A stretch of 64,000 nt of DNA from Citreimonas salinaria (lineage in GTDB: Bacteria > Pseudomonadota > Alphaproteobacteria > Rhodobacterales > Rhodobacteraceae): NCBI RefSeq assembly GCF_900107235.1, contig NZ_FNPF01000006.1, positions 124,001 to 188,000 of the forward strand. The letters run 5' to 3'. Under the pieces are notes generated by a model. The model did not search any database, was not told the DNA's origin, and saw only the letters and a program-made list of their open reading frames with translations. The position numbers and the translations under genes were made by a program. Below are positions 47,822 through 56,297 of this stretch, in pieces (position 1 is the first letter of the stretch; the number at the start of each line of letters is the position of its first letter).

Positions 47822-48409
47822 ATGATCATCCGCGCCATCGTCGCCATCACCGGACTGACTCTTGCCGGCTGTTCCGGCGCGCCGATGGGCGGCGGGGCAG
47901 GGGGCGCGGACGGCGTGCAATACGTCGAGGTCGGCCCGAACGCCGTGCTGCCCTACGGCCAGATCGGCCGCGCCTGCGACGTGTCCAAGGCGCGCCTCGG
48001 CACCGAGATCGCGCGCTACCCCGATTCCGGCCGCGGCTACGCCATCCACGACAGCGCGCCCGGCCAGACCGGCCAGCGCACCTTCTACGTCACCGGCTTC
48101 AAGGACGGCTGCGCGCGGCAGGTCACCGCCGCGCTGGCGATGTTCGGCCATCCCGACACCTACGAGATGATCCGCTTCGGCGCGCCCTCGCGCAACCAGC
48201 CGCTGGCCGCGACCGACGCCGCCTACGACCGGATCAAGCGCGCGCTGTGCCGCGTCAAGGACGATGCGCCCTGCGGCGACCGCCTTGGCCGGCTGGCGCG
48301 CGACACGGTGTTCATCAGCCTCTACGAGCGCCACGGCTCGAACCCGCGCTGGAAGAACCTGCTGCTGCACGACGGCGACGTCGTGGCGCTGGACATCAAG
48401 TCCCGCTGA
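47822..48409 (+). CDS. Small lipoprotein, unknown function
   Basis: A 195-aa protein with a lipoprotein signal (MIIRAIVAITGLTLAGC, acylated Cys17), a short Gly/Ala linker and a soluble domain. The domain contains RTFYVTGFKDGCARQVTAALAMFG and four further Cys, which may form disulfides. I do not recognise a named family beyond a resemblance to hypothetical lipoproteins of related bacteria. It follows dnaE by 83 bp in the same direction and converges on slyX. It probably faces the periplasm. Confidence 0.75.
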   Translation: MIIRAIVAITGLTLAGCSGAPMGGGAGGADGVQYVEVGPNAVLPYGQIGRACDVSKARLGTEIARYPDSGRGYAIHDSAPGQTGQRTFYVTGFKDGCARQVTAALAMFGHPDTYEMIRFGAPSRNQPLAATDAAYDRIKRALCRVKDDAPCGDRLGRLARDTVFISLYERHGSNPRWKNLLLHDGDVVALDIKSR

Positions 48410-48425
48410 CGCGCGCCTCGCTGGC

Positions 48426-48623
48426 TCAGTAATGCGGCGGCCGCTCGTCGCCGACGACCACACCGCCGGTGCCTTCCGACGCGCGCTCGGCCTCGCGGGC
48501 GATCAGCGCCTCGACGCGGCGCTGCAGCTTCTCGATCTCGCGGTCCTGCCGGGCGACCGTGTCGGACATGTCGTCCACGCTGCGCTCCAGGTGGGCAAGG
48601 CGTTCCTCGACGTCACGGTCCAT
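48426..48623 (-). CDS. slyX: SlyX-family small coiled-coil protein
   Basis: A 65-aa acidic protein made almost entirely of one coiled coil (residues 3-48, heptad pattern in LAHLERSVDDMSDTVARQ). It ends in the PPHY tail characteristic of SlyX. GAGGAG precedes the ATG. The family is widespread in proteobacteria but its function is not established. It is alone, convergent with the lipoprotein gene and divergent from hisS. Confidence 0.85.
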   Translation of the reverse strand: MDRDVEERLAHLERSVDDMSDTVARQDREIEKLQRRVEALIAREAERASEGTGGVVVGDERPPHY

Positions 48624-48753
48624 GGCTTCGCTCCTCTCGGCATCCTCGCTCCCCTCGACGTAGGGACAGTCGCGCCGTCCCGCAAGCCCGTCGCTTGCCC
48701 CCGCCCGGGCGGCGCGCTAGAGGGTGCGCGACCCGAGCGAGACAGGCAGAACC

Positions 48754-50370
48754 ATGGCCAAAGTCAAGAAGACGCCCCGCCCCAAGGCGCAGACGCCGAA
48801 GGGCTTCCGCGACTATTTCGGCGCCGAGGTGACGCAGCGCGCCGAGATGCTGCAGGCCATCGCCGGGGTCTATCATCGCTACGGCTTCGACGCACTGGAA
48901 TCCTCGGCGGTCGAGACGGTCGAGGCGCTGGGCAAGTTCCTGCCCGACGTCGACCGCCCGAACGAGGGCGTCTTCGCCTGGGAGGACGACGCCGAGGGCT
49001 GGGTCGCCCTGCGCTACGACCTGACCGCGCCGCTCGCGCGCGTCTATGCCCAGCACCGCAAAGACCTGCCGCTGCCCTATCGCCGCTACGCGATGGGCCC
49101 GGTCTGGCGCAACGAGAAGCCCGGCCCCGGCCGCTTCCGCCAGTTCTACCAGTGCGACGCCGACACCGTGGGCGCGGCCTCGGTCGCAGCCGATGCCGAG
49201 ATCTGCGCCATGCTGGCCGACGTTCTGGAAACGGTCGGCATCCCGCGCGGCGACTACATCGTGCGCGTGAACAATCGCAAGGTGCTGAACGGCGTTCTCG
49301 AGGCGATGGGCGTCACCGACGAGGGCCAGCAGGCCGCCGTCCTGCGCACCATCGACAAGTTCGACAAGGTCGGTGAATCCGGCGTGCGCGAGCTGCTCGG
49401 CAAGGGCCGGCTCGACGCCTCGGGCGCCTATATCGACGGCGTTGGCCTGTCGGACGCGCAGGCCGAGCCGGTAATAGGCTTTTTGACCGCACGCCAACAC
49501 GATAACAGTGGCTTCGTAGAAGAATTGTTCTTTGCAGCGATGGAAGGTGACCTTAAGAAGTTTGGTCGCTTTGCCGACATCGTTTCCACATTGATTTCGG
49601 ACGATCGCGAAAGCGCGGATGTTCATTTCGAAGCACAAAACATCCTCAATCTCGCGACGCTGATGCGCCTAGAAGAAATCGTCGGCAATTCAGAGATAGG
49701 CAAAGAAGGCGTAAGAGAACTCGACGAAATGGTCGCTCTTTTGACCGCCCAAGGCTACGGCCCCGACCGCATCGTCATCGACCCCAGCGTCGTGCGCGGC
49801 CTCGGCTACTACACCGGCCCCGTGTTCGAGGCCGAGCTGACCTTCGAGATCCTCGACGACAAGGGCCGCAAGCGCCAGTTCGGCAGCGTCGCTGGCGGCG
49901 GGCGTTACGACGACCTCGTCAAGCGCTTCACCGGGCAGGCCGTGCCCGCCACCGGCGTTTCCATCGGCGTCGACCGCCTGCTGGCCGCGCTGCACGAAAA
50001 GGGCCGGATGCACAACGTCGCCCAAGGCCCCGTCGTCGTCACCGTGATGGACCGCGACCGCATGCCCGACTACCAGGCGATGGTGTCCGAGCTGCGCGCC
50101 GCCGGCATCCGGGCCGAGGTCTACCTCGGCAACCCCAAGAACTTCGGCAACCAGCTCAAATACGCCGACCGGCGCGGCAGCCCGGTCGCCGTGATCGCGG
50201 GAGAGGACGAACAGGCCCGCGGCGTCGTCCAGATCAAGGACCTCGTGCTGGGCGCCAGGATCGCCGAGAACGCCAGCCTCGAGGAATGGAAGGAACGCCC
50301 CTCGCAATACGAGGTGCCGCGCGGCGAACTGGTCGCCCGCGTCCGCGCGATCCTGGACGGCACGACGTGA
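48754..50370 (+). CDS. hisS: Histidyl-tRNA synthetase with an unusual internal segment
   Basis: HisS (538 aa) charges tRNA(His). Class II motifs: PKGFRDYFG near the N-terminus, motif 2 around [27 protein letters not shown], the histidine-A motif [17 protein letters not shown] and motif 3 [14 protein letters not shown]. The chain is about 40 residues longer than I expect for Rhodobacteraceae HisS. The excess falls in residues about 245-290, within a segment of very different base composition (49472-49746). The enzyme should still be functional, since all catalytic motifs and the reading frame are intact. hisZ starts at the overlapping GTGA. Confidence 0.94.
   Translation: MAKVKKTPRPKAQTPKGFRDYFGAEVTQRAEMLQAIAGVYHRYGFDALESSAVETVEALGKFLPDVDRPNEGVFAWEDDAEGWVALRYDLTAPLARVYAQHRKDLPLPYRRYAMGPVWRNEKPGPGRFRQFYQCDADTVGAASVAADAEICAMLADVLETVGIPRGDYIVRVNNRKVLNGVLEAMGVTDEGQQAAVLRTIDKFDKVGESGVRELLGKGRLDASGAYIDGVGLSDAQAEPVIGFLTARQHDNSGFVEELFFAAMEGDLKKFGRFADIVSTLISDDRESADVHFEAQNILNLATLMRLEEIVGNSEIGKEGVRELDEMVALLTAQGYGPDRIVIDPSVVRGLGYYTGPVFEAELTFEILDDKGRKRQFGSVAGGGRYDDLVKRFTGQAVPATGVSIGVDRLLAALHEKGRMHNVAQGPVVVTVMDRDRMPDYQAMVSELRAAGIRAEVYLGNPKNFGNQLKYADRRGSPVAVIAGEDEQARGVVQIKDLVLGARIAENASLEEWKERPSQYEVPRGELVARVRAILDGTT
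49472..49746 (+). other. AT-rich patch inside hisS
   Basis: From 49471 to 49740 the sequence is 48% GC (129 of 270 bases counted), against 70% in two flanking lines (49381-49440 and 49801-49860). Codon choice changes with it: ATA, GTA, AGA, TTG and GAA appear where the rest of the gene avoids them. The reading frame is kept. The patch encodes residues about 241-330 and includes a stretch ([19 protein letters not shown] and following) that seems to have no counterpart in related HisS. Confidence 0.85.
49481..49748 (+). repeat. 10-bp direct repeats bordering the hisS patch
   Basis: TTTTGACCGC occurs at 49481-49490 and again at 49739-49748. The spacing is 258 bp, a multiple of three, and both copies encode LTA in the hisS frame. 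They coincide with the edges of the AT-rich patch. Confidence 0.7.
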
Positions 50371-51446
50371 ACCCGGCGGCCCGCGACAAGGCCGCTGGCC
50401 TGCGCGCCCGGTTCGAAGCCGCCGGCGCCGTGGTGATCGACCCCGCGATCCTGCAATCGGCCGAAATTCTGCTGGACCTCTACGGCGAGGATATCCGCGC
50501 GCGCGCCTACGTCACCGCCGATCCCGCGCGGGGGGAATTGATGCTGCGCCCGGACTTCACCGTCCCGGTGGTGCAGGCCCACATGCAGGGCGGGGCGGAA
50601 CCCGCCCGCTACACCTATTCCGGCGAGGTCTTCCGCCGGCAGGAAGCCGACCCCGACCGCCAGTCGGAATACCTCCAGGTCGGGTTCGAGATCTTCGACC
50701 GCACCGATCCCGCCGCCGCCGACGCCGAGGTCTTCGCCCTGTTCTCGGACGCGCTGGCGGGGCTGCGGCTGCGCCCGGTGACCGGTGACATCGGCGTGCT
50801 GATGGCGGCGGTGTCCGGCCTCGACGCCTCGGCCGCGCGGCGTGCGGCGCTGCTGCGCCACCTGTGGCGGCCGCGCCGCTTCCGCGCGCTGATGGACCGG
50901 TTCTCGGGCAAGACGCCCCCGCCCGCCAGCCGCGCGAAGCTGCTGAAGGCGCGCGATCCCTTCGCCGGCGCCGCGCCGCTGGTGGGCAAGCGCTCGCAGG
51001 CCGAGATCGCCTCCCGGATCGAGACGCTGCGCACCGATGCCGACCAGCCGCCGCTGTCGCGCGAACAGGTGGCGCTGGTCGACGCCATCCTTGCGGTGCG
51101 CGAAACCATGCCCTTCGCGCTGGCCCGGCTGCGCGACATCGCCGTCGACATGCCGGCGCTGACGCCCGCGCTCGACCGGATCGAGGCGCGGCTGTCGGCG
51201 CTGTCCGCGCGCGGCATCGACGTCGACGCGCTCGACTTCGAGGGCAGCTACGGCCGCACCTCGATGGAATATTACGACGGCTTCGTCTTCGGCTTCGTCT
51301 GCGAAGCGCGCCCCGACCTGCCGCCGATGGCCACCGGCGGGCGCTACGACGCGTTGACCGAACGGCTGGGCGCGGGGCAGGCGATCCCGGCGGTGGGCGG
51401 CGTGATCCGCCCCGACCTGATCCTTGCGCTGGAGGAGCCCGCATGA
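50367..51446 (+). CDS. hisZ: HisZ, regulatory subunit of ATP phosphoribosyltransferase
   Basis: HisZ (359 aa) is a catalytically inactive HisS paralogue that activates short-form HisG and takes part in histidine feedback inhibition. The aminoacyl-synthetase-like core is visible in [33 protein letters not shown] and [12 protein letters not shown]. The GTG start overlaps the hisS stop (GTGA), and its own stop overlaps hisG (ATGA), so the three genes are translationally coupled. Alphaproteobacteria with short HisG normally carry it (family knowledge). Confidence 0.94.
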   Translation: MNPAARDKAAGLRARFEAAGAVVIDPAILQSAEILLDLYGEDIRARAYVTADPARGELMLRPDFTVPVVQAHMQGGAEPARYTYSGEVFRRQEADPDRQSEYLQVGFEIFDRTDPAAADAEVFALFSDALAGLRLRPVTGDIGVLMAAVSGLDASAARRAALLRHLWRPRRFRALMDRFSGKTPPPASRAKLLKARDPFAGAAPLVGKRSQAEIASRIETLRTDADQPPLSREQVALVDAILAVRETMPFALARLRDIAVDMPALTPALDRIEARLSALSARGIDVDALDFEGSYGRTSMEYYDGFVFGFVCEARPDLPPMATGGRYDALTERLGAGQAIPAVGGVIRPDLILALEEPA

Positions 51447-52135
51447 GCGTGAAGCTGGGCGTGCCCTCGAAGGGCCGGCTGATGGAGAAGACCTTCGACT
51501 GGTTCGGTGCCCGCGGCGTGACCCTGTCGCGCACCGGGTCCGACCGGGAATATGCCGGCGCGGTCGCGGGCGTGGACGGCGTCGACCTCGTGCTGCTGTC
51601 GGCGGGAGAGATCCCGCGCGAACTGGCCTCGGGGCGCATCCATCTCGGCGTCACCGGCACCGACCTTGTCCGCGAAAAGCTGGTGCAATGGGACCAGAAG
51701 GTCGAGCCGCTGGCCGAACTGGGCTTCGGTCACGCCGACCTGATCGTCGCCGTGCCCGCGGCCTGGGTCGACGTGGACACGCTCGACGATCTCGACGCGG
51801 CGGCCGCCGCTTTCCGGGCGCGCCACGGCCACCGGCTGCGGATCGCGACCAAGTATCACCGGCTGGTGCGCGACTACCTGCGCGACGGCGGCGTGGCCGA
51901 TTACCGGCTGGTCGACAGCCAGGGCGCGACCGAAGGCACCGTGGCGAACCTGACGGCCGAGGCGATCGCCGACATCACCTCGACCGGGGAGACCCTGCGC
52001 GCCAACCACCTCAAGCCGCTGTCGGACCCGCCGGTCCTGCGCAGCCAGGCGACGCTCTTCCGCTCGCGCCGCGCGCCGCTGTCCGGTGACGACCGCGCAA
52101 CATTGGACGCGCTGACCAGGCTGCTCGATCTTTAG
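51443..52135 (+). CDS. hisG: ATP phosphoribosyltransferase, short form
   Basis: HisG (230 aa) catalyses the first step of histidine synthesis, joining ATP and PRPP. It starts [20 protein letters not shown], has GEIPRELASGRIHLGVTGTDLV and the PRPP-binding block LVDSQGATEGTVANLTAEAIADI. It lacks the C-terminal regulatory ACT-like domain, as expected for a HisZ-dependent enzyme. The ATG overlaps the hisZ stop. Placing hisS in the same operon couples charging of tRNA(His) to histidine synthesis. Confidence 0.96.
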   Translation: MSVKLGVPSKGRLMEKTFDWFGARGVTLSRTGSDREYAGAVAGVDGVDLVLLSAGEIPRELASGRIHLGVTGTDLVREKLVQWDQKVEPLAELGFGHADLIVAVPAAWVDVDTLDDLDAAAAAFRARHGHRLRIATKYHRLVRDYLRDGGVADYRLVDSQGATEGTVANLTAEAIADITSTGETLRANHLKPLSDPPVLRSQATLFRSRRAPLSGDDRATLDALTRLLDL

Positions 52136-52226
52136 GCACCGCGCGGCCGTCAGCACGAAAGCGTGGCAAATCCTAACGATTCCTGAATCCGTCTCTGGAA
52201 GTCATTGATTTCATTGGGGCGGACTC

Positions 52227-52245
52227 GTGTCCCACCGTGGGACAC
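52227..52245. promoter_or_regulatory. 19-bp palindrome, possible operator of the family 5 binding-protein gene
   Basis: GTGTCCCACCGTGGGACAC is a perfect 9+1+9 palindrome in the 260-bp gap between hisG and the next gene, about 150 bp upstream of its start. The size and symmetry suit a dimeric repressor site. I do not recognise the regulator. Confidence 0.6.
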
Positions 52246-52395
52246 CCGTCGCCTCGGCGCGTCCGGCCGGGCCGCAAGCCGCCGATCCGAGGCGCCGCAG
52301 CCCGGTCCGCGGCGGCCGGACACCCGCCTCGATTGCCCGGCTCGGGCAATTCGGATAGGACGGGACGCTCAAGACCATTGCGGGGTTCCTTGCCG

Positions 52396-54072
52396 ATGCC
52401 TTCGATTTCCGCCCGTTCGCTGGGCTTCGCATGCGCCTTTCTCGTGGCCCAGGCGGCCGCGGCCGACCAGCACGAGGACACGCTGCGCATCGTGGCGACG
52501 CAGGCGGCCTCGACGCTGAACCCCTACCTGTCGAGCGGATCGAAGGACGTCACCGCTGCAAGCCTCGTCCTCGAACCGCTGGCCGGTTTCGACCCCGAGG
52601 GTCGGACCTTCCCGCGCCTCGCCCAGGACATTCCCACGCTCGAGAACGGCGGGGTCTCGCCCGACGGGCTCTCGATCACCTGGACCCTGCGCGAGGACGC
52701 CCGCTGGTCCGACGGCAGCCCCGTCACCGCCGAAGACGTGGCCTTTACCCACCGCTACTGCACCGATCCCGCGATGGGCTGCGCGCAGGCCCACCGCTTC
52801 GACGGCATCGCCGCGGTCGAGGTGCTGGACCCGCGCCGCGTCCGCATCCGGTTCGCGCAGCCGCAGCCCAACCCCTACCAGGCCTTCGTCGGGCCCGAGA
52901 CGCCGATCCTTCAGCAGGCCCAGTTCCGCGACTGCACCGGCGCACGGGCGCCTCAATGCGTCGATCAGAACATGGCGCCGATCGGGACGGGGCCCTTCAC
53001 CGTCGCATCCTTCGTGCCCGGCGACGTGGCCGAGTTCGCAGCGAACCCCGGTTTCCGCCAACCCGGCGCACCGCATTTCGAGCGCGCCGTGCTGCTGGGC
53101 GCCGACGACACCGTCGCCGCGCGCACGGTGCTGCGCACGGGCGAGGCCGATTTCGCTCCGGGGGTGTTCCTGCCGCCGGACTCGCCGGCCTGGGACGAGG
53201 GCGGCGGCGCGTTCGTGCAGCTGGCCTTCGGCGCCGACGCCGAGTTCCTGATGATCAACAACGGCCTGCCGTGGCAGGACGAAGCCTACCGGCCCCACGC
53301 GGCCCTTTCGGAACCCGACGTGGTGCGCGCGCTTGCCCTCGCCATCGACCGCGAGGCGCTTGCTGCGGTGGGCTATGGACCGGCGGCCCGGCCAAGCTGC
53401 TACTGGATTCCCGCGCCGGACCGCCACGTGCCCGAGGCGCCGTGCCCGGTCCGCGACGTGGACGCCGCGCGCGCGCTGCTGGACGGCGCAGGCATCGTCG
53501 ACAGCGACGGCGACGGCATCCGCGAGTTGGACGGGGCGCCGGTTTCCCTCGTCCTGCACACGTCGACCGGTCAGGCGCGCGAGGACATGGCCGCGACGCT
53601 CAAGCAGTTCTGGCGCGAGATCGGGATCGGGACCGAGATCCGCACCGTGCCGCCGCAGGCGCTGTTCGGCGGAGACCCGGACAACCCGCTGACGCTGCAG
53701 CGCTTCGAGGCCGATCTCATGCTGTTCGGCGGCGGGTTCAGCGGCGTGGATCCCCAGGCGCACCTTTCCGGCGCGGCCTGCCGGAACGCGCCCCGTCCGG
53801 CGACGCAATGGCAGGGGGCGAACATAGCCCGCTTCTGCAATCCATCCTACGAGGCGCAGCTTGAAGCGTTGAACGAGGCCATTTCGCCCGAGGACCGCGC
53901 CCGTGTCATCCGCGAGCTGAACGCGATCGCCTCGACGCAGGGCATGATGATCCCGCTTCTGCATCGGGGGCGGGCCTCGCTCGTCGGCGAAGACATGCGC
54001 GGGCTGGTCACGAACGCGTGGGACAGCGCGTTCTGGAACGTTGCCGAGTGGCATCGCGCGTCGGGATCCTGA
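52396..54072 (+). CDS. Family 5 ABC substrate-binding protein (peptide/opine/nickel type)
   Basis: A 558-aa periplasmic binding protein of the DppA/OppA class. The signal peptide MPSISARSLGFACAFLVAQAAA is followed by DTLRIVATQAASTLNPYLSSG. Then comes the family block GLSITWTLREDARWSDGSPVTAEDV, with the strongly conserved WSDG motif. Later ALAIDREALAAVGYG and FSGVDPQAHLSG are typical. No permease or ATPase genes accompany it, so it is an orphan here or its transporter lies elsewhere. Six to eight Cys, e.g. CTDPAMGC and the pair around CYWIPAPDRHVPEAPC, suggest disulfides. The substrate is unknown. Confidence 0.9.
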   Translation: MPSISARSLGFACAFLVAQAAAADQHEDTLRIVATQAASTLNPYLSSGSKDVTAASLVLEPLAGFDPEGRTFPRLAQDIPTLENGGVSPDGLSITWTLREDARWSDGSPVTAEDVAFTHRYCTDPAMGCAQAHRFDGIAAVEVLDPRRVRIRFAQPQPNPYQAFVGPETPILQQAQFRDCTGARAPQCVDQNMAPIGTGPFTVASFVPGDVAEFAANPGFRQPGAPHFERAVLLGADDTVAARTVLRTGEADFAPGVFLPPDSPAWDEGGGAFVQLAFGADAEFLMINNGLPWQDEAYRPHAALSEPDVVRALALAIDREALAAVGYGPAARPSCYWIPAPDRHVPEAPCPVRDVDAARALLDGAGIVDSDGDGIRELDGAPVSLVLHTSTGQAREDMAATLKQFWREIGIGTEIRTVPPQALFGGDPDNPLTLQRFEADLMLFGGGFSGVDPQAHLSGAACRNAPRPATQWQGANIARFCNPSYEAQLEALNEAISPEDRARVIRELNAIASTQGMMIPLLHRGRASLVGEDMRGLVTNAWDSAFWNVAEWHRASGS

Positions 54073-54220
54073 CTGCGTGGCCTGACAGTCCGCCCGGATA
54101 CAAGCAAGCATGTGCCGATGGCCGCTTCCCGACGCGCCGGCACGGGCCGATTCCGGCCGGAACCGGTCAGCCTGAACGCGCGACGCAAGCGCCGCACGTC
54201 CCGCCCGAATGTACGCGCGA

Positions 54221-55087
54221 TCAGTCCTCGGCGCCGATCTTGTCCTGCGTCTGCGTGTCGAAATCCTCGGCCGAGTGACGCTCGTGAAGCTGCTCGTGCG
54301 GCTCTCCGAAGGTCCGGTTGACCATGCGGCCCCGCTGCACCGCCGGCCGCGCGTCGATCTCTTTCGCCCAACGCCGGGCGTTTTCGTAGCTTTGCACGTC
54401 CAAGAATTCGCCCGCGTCGTATTGGCGGCCCAGCACCAGATTGCCGTACCAGGGCCAGATCGCCATGTCGGCGATGGTGTAGTCGTCGCCGGTGATGAAT
54501 TTCCGGTCGGCGAGGTTGCGGTCCAGCACGTCCAGCTGGCGCTTCACCTCCATCGTGAAGCGGTTGATCGGGTATTCCATCGGCTCGGGCGCATAGGCGT
54601 AGAAATGCCCGAAGCCGCCGCCGAGGTAGGGCGCGCTGCCCATCTGCCAGAACAGCCACGACAGCATCTCGGCGCGTCTCTCTGGCGCGCCCAGAAAGGC
54701 GCCGAACTTCTCGGCCAGGTGCAGCAGGATCGCGCCGGATTCGAAGATCCGAACCGGGTCGCCGCCCGACCGATCGATCAGCGCCGGGATCTTCGAGTTC
54801 GGATTGATTTCCACGAAGCCCGAGCCGAACTGGTCGCCGTCCCCGATCTTGATCAGCCAGGCGTCGTATTCCGCGCCCTTGTGGCCCGCGGCCAACAGCT
54901 CCTCGAACATCACGGTGACCTTGACGCCGTTGGGCGTCGCGAGGCTGTAGAGCTGGAAGGGATGCTGGCCGTGCGGCAGGACCTTGTCGTGCGTCGCCCC
55001 TGCGATGGGCCGGTTGATCGAGGCGAAGCGGCCGCCGCTTTCGGCGTCCCAGGTCCAGACTTTGGGCGGGGTGTAGGCTTCGGTCAT
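54221..55087 (-). CDS. yghU: YghU-like glutathione S-transferase / disulfide reductase
   Basis: A 288-aa nu-class glutathione transferase. The N-terminal arm YTPPKVWTWDAESGGRFASI precedes a thioredoxin-like domain with PHGQHPFQLYSLATPNGVKV and INPNSKIPALIDRSG, then FESGAILLHLAEKFG (glutathione contacts). The all-helical C-terminal domain includes ITGDDYTIADMAIWPWYG. E. coli YghU binds two glutathiones and reduces disulfides. ATG 55087 has AAAGGAC upstream. It is transcribed alone, convergent with the binding-protein gene and divergent from the YdcF gene. Confidence 0.93.
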   Translation of the reverse strand: MTEAYTPPKVWTWDAESGGRFASINRPIAGATHDKVLPHGQHPFQLYSLATPNGVKVTVMFEELLAAGHKGAEYDAWLIKIGDGDQFGSGFVEINPNSKIPALIDRSGGDPVRIFESGAILLHLAEKFGAFLGAPERRAEMLSWLFWQMGSAPYLGGGFGHFYAYAPEPMEYPINRFTMEVKRQLDVLDRNLADRKFITGDDYTIADMAIWPWYGNLVLGRQYDAGEFLDVQSYENARRWAKEIDARPAVQRGRMVNRTFGEPHEQLHERHSAEDFDTQTQDKIGAED

Positions 55088-55244
55088 CACGGCGTCCTTT
55101 CGGTTTTCGTTTCCGCAGAACCTAAGCATGTGCGCGCCGAAGGCCAGAGGCCGAAGCCGCGCTTTCGCCCGCGCAGGGGCTGTGCTTTTCTGCGGGGGAC
55201 GGCCGCGACGGGTCGCGCAGGATCGCAGGAACGGAATCGCAGGC

Positions 55245-55739
55245 ATGGACGGCAGACCCGCAGCGCTGGTGCTTGGCGCCGCCGTCTGGGCGGAGGGACA
55301 GCCGTCGCCGACCCTTCGCCGCCGCGCGCTGCACGCCGCCGGGTTGTGGCACGCAGGCGTCCCCTGCGCGATCGTCTGCTGCGGCGGCATGGGCCGCCAC
55401 GGACCGTCAGAGGCGTCGGTCATCGCCGCCCTGCTGCGCGAGGCCGGCGTGCCGGACGAGGCGCTGCACCTCGAGGCGCACTCGACCACGACCGAGGAGA
55501 ACATCCGCTACGCGCTGCCGATCCTGCACGCGCTCGGCGTCTCCGAGGTGCGCATCGTCACCGATTCCTGGCACGCCCCGCGCGCGGTGCTGCTGGCTCG
55601 CGGCATGGGGTTGCACGCGAGAGCAGCCGCAGTTCCATGGCAGGGCGGGCGGCGCCGCTTTCAGGCGCGGATGGTCCTGCGCGAAGGCGGTGCGTTGGTT
55701 GGAAACGCACTGCGGATGGCGTGGCGCGGGTTGCGGTAG
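55245..55739 (+). CDS. YdcF/DUF218-family protein
   Basis: A 164-aa DUF218 domain protein. It has ALVLGAAVWAEGQPSPTLRRR at the start, CCGGMGRHGPSEASVIAALL, the EAHSTTTEENIRYALPIL block with conserved Glu/Asn, and VTDSWHAPRAVLLARGMG. The family includes SanA/YdcF proteins tied to envelope or vancomycin-barrier phenotypes, with a Rossmann-like domain that may bind nucleotides. There is no N-terminal membrane helix here. The start at 55245 is the first ATG ahead of the conserved region. The convergent DUF1489 gene ends 6 bp from its stop. Confidence 0.82.
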   Translation: MDGRPAALVLGAAVWAEGQPSPTLRRRALHAAGLWHAGVPCAIVCCGGMGRHGPSEASVIAALLREAGVPDEALHLEAHSTTTEENIRYALPILHALGVSEVRIVTDSWHAPRAVLLARGMGLHARAAAVPWQGGRRRFQARMVLREGGALVGNALRMAWRGLR

Positions 55740-55745
55740 GCGGCC

Positions 55746-56177
55746 TCAGAACACCCCGATCTCGGCCAGCGCGCCGGCCAGTTCGGGCGGCAGCGCGTCT
55801 TCGGCCTGCCGGTGCGCGGGCAGATCGCGCGGTGCGTCGGCAGGCGCAAGGTAGCGCCAGCCCTGAAACGGGCGGCGCGGCGCGGGCGTGGTGCGCACCA
55901 GCGCGGGGTCGAGCACGATGGCGCAGCGGCGGATGCCGTCCTGTCCCGTCACCTCCTCCAGCCGCAGGATGCGCTGGCGTGCCTGGACCAGCCCCTTGAT
56001 GACCCAGTAGATCGAGCCGCCGGCCTCGATCTCGGGCTGCTTTTTCGGCCACATCCGGGTGACGTGACGCGGCTTTCCATCCGAAAACCGCTTCGCGTGG
56101 CCGCTCTGCCACGCGATCAGTTGCTCGACACTTTCGGTGCCGGCGCTCAATTTCAGCAGATGGATGTGCTTATCCAC
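55746..56177 (-). CDS. DUF1489-family protein
   Basis: A 143-aa protein of the DUF1489 family, known mainly from alphaproteobacteria and of unknown function. It has HIHLLKLSAGTESVEQLIAW near the N-terminus, RHVTRMWPKKQPEIEAGGS in the middle, then IYWVIKGLVQARQRILRL, and a PRRPFQGWRYLAPADAP block. The start is uncertain: GTG at 56177 gives the expected family length, while GTG 56198 and TTG 56231 lie in frame upstream. It is divergent from nrdJ; the promoters must lie in the 120 bp between them. Confidence 0.82.
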   Translation of the reverse strand: MDKHIHLLKLSAGTESVEQLIAWQSGHAKRFSDGKPRHVTRMWPKKQPEIEAGGSIYWVIKGLVQARQRILRLEEVTGQDGIRRCAIVLDPALVRTTPAPRRPFQGWRYLAPADAPRDLPAHRQAEDALPPELAGALAEIGVF

Positions 56178-56297
56178 AGAATCCGTCCCGTTTCCCACGT
56201 CATATGGTAGCGGCCGCGACAGGCGCTTCAACCAGTTGTGGCGGCGCGCCGCTTTGCGCTAGATTGATCGCCTGCCGCAGCCAAGGAATCGATCGCC

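Noticed and set aside
49472-49746. Group I/II intron or frameshifted pseudogene in hisS
   Set aside because: The patch keeps an open frame without stops, has no intron structure and leaves motif 3 and the histidine-A motif intact downstream.
52173-52490. 105-codon minus-strand frame in the gap before the family 5 binding-protein gene
   Set aside because: It overlaps the signal-peptide region of a well-supported gene, has no ribosome site and no recognisable motif.
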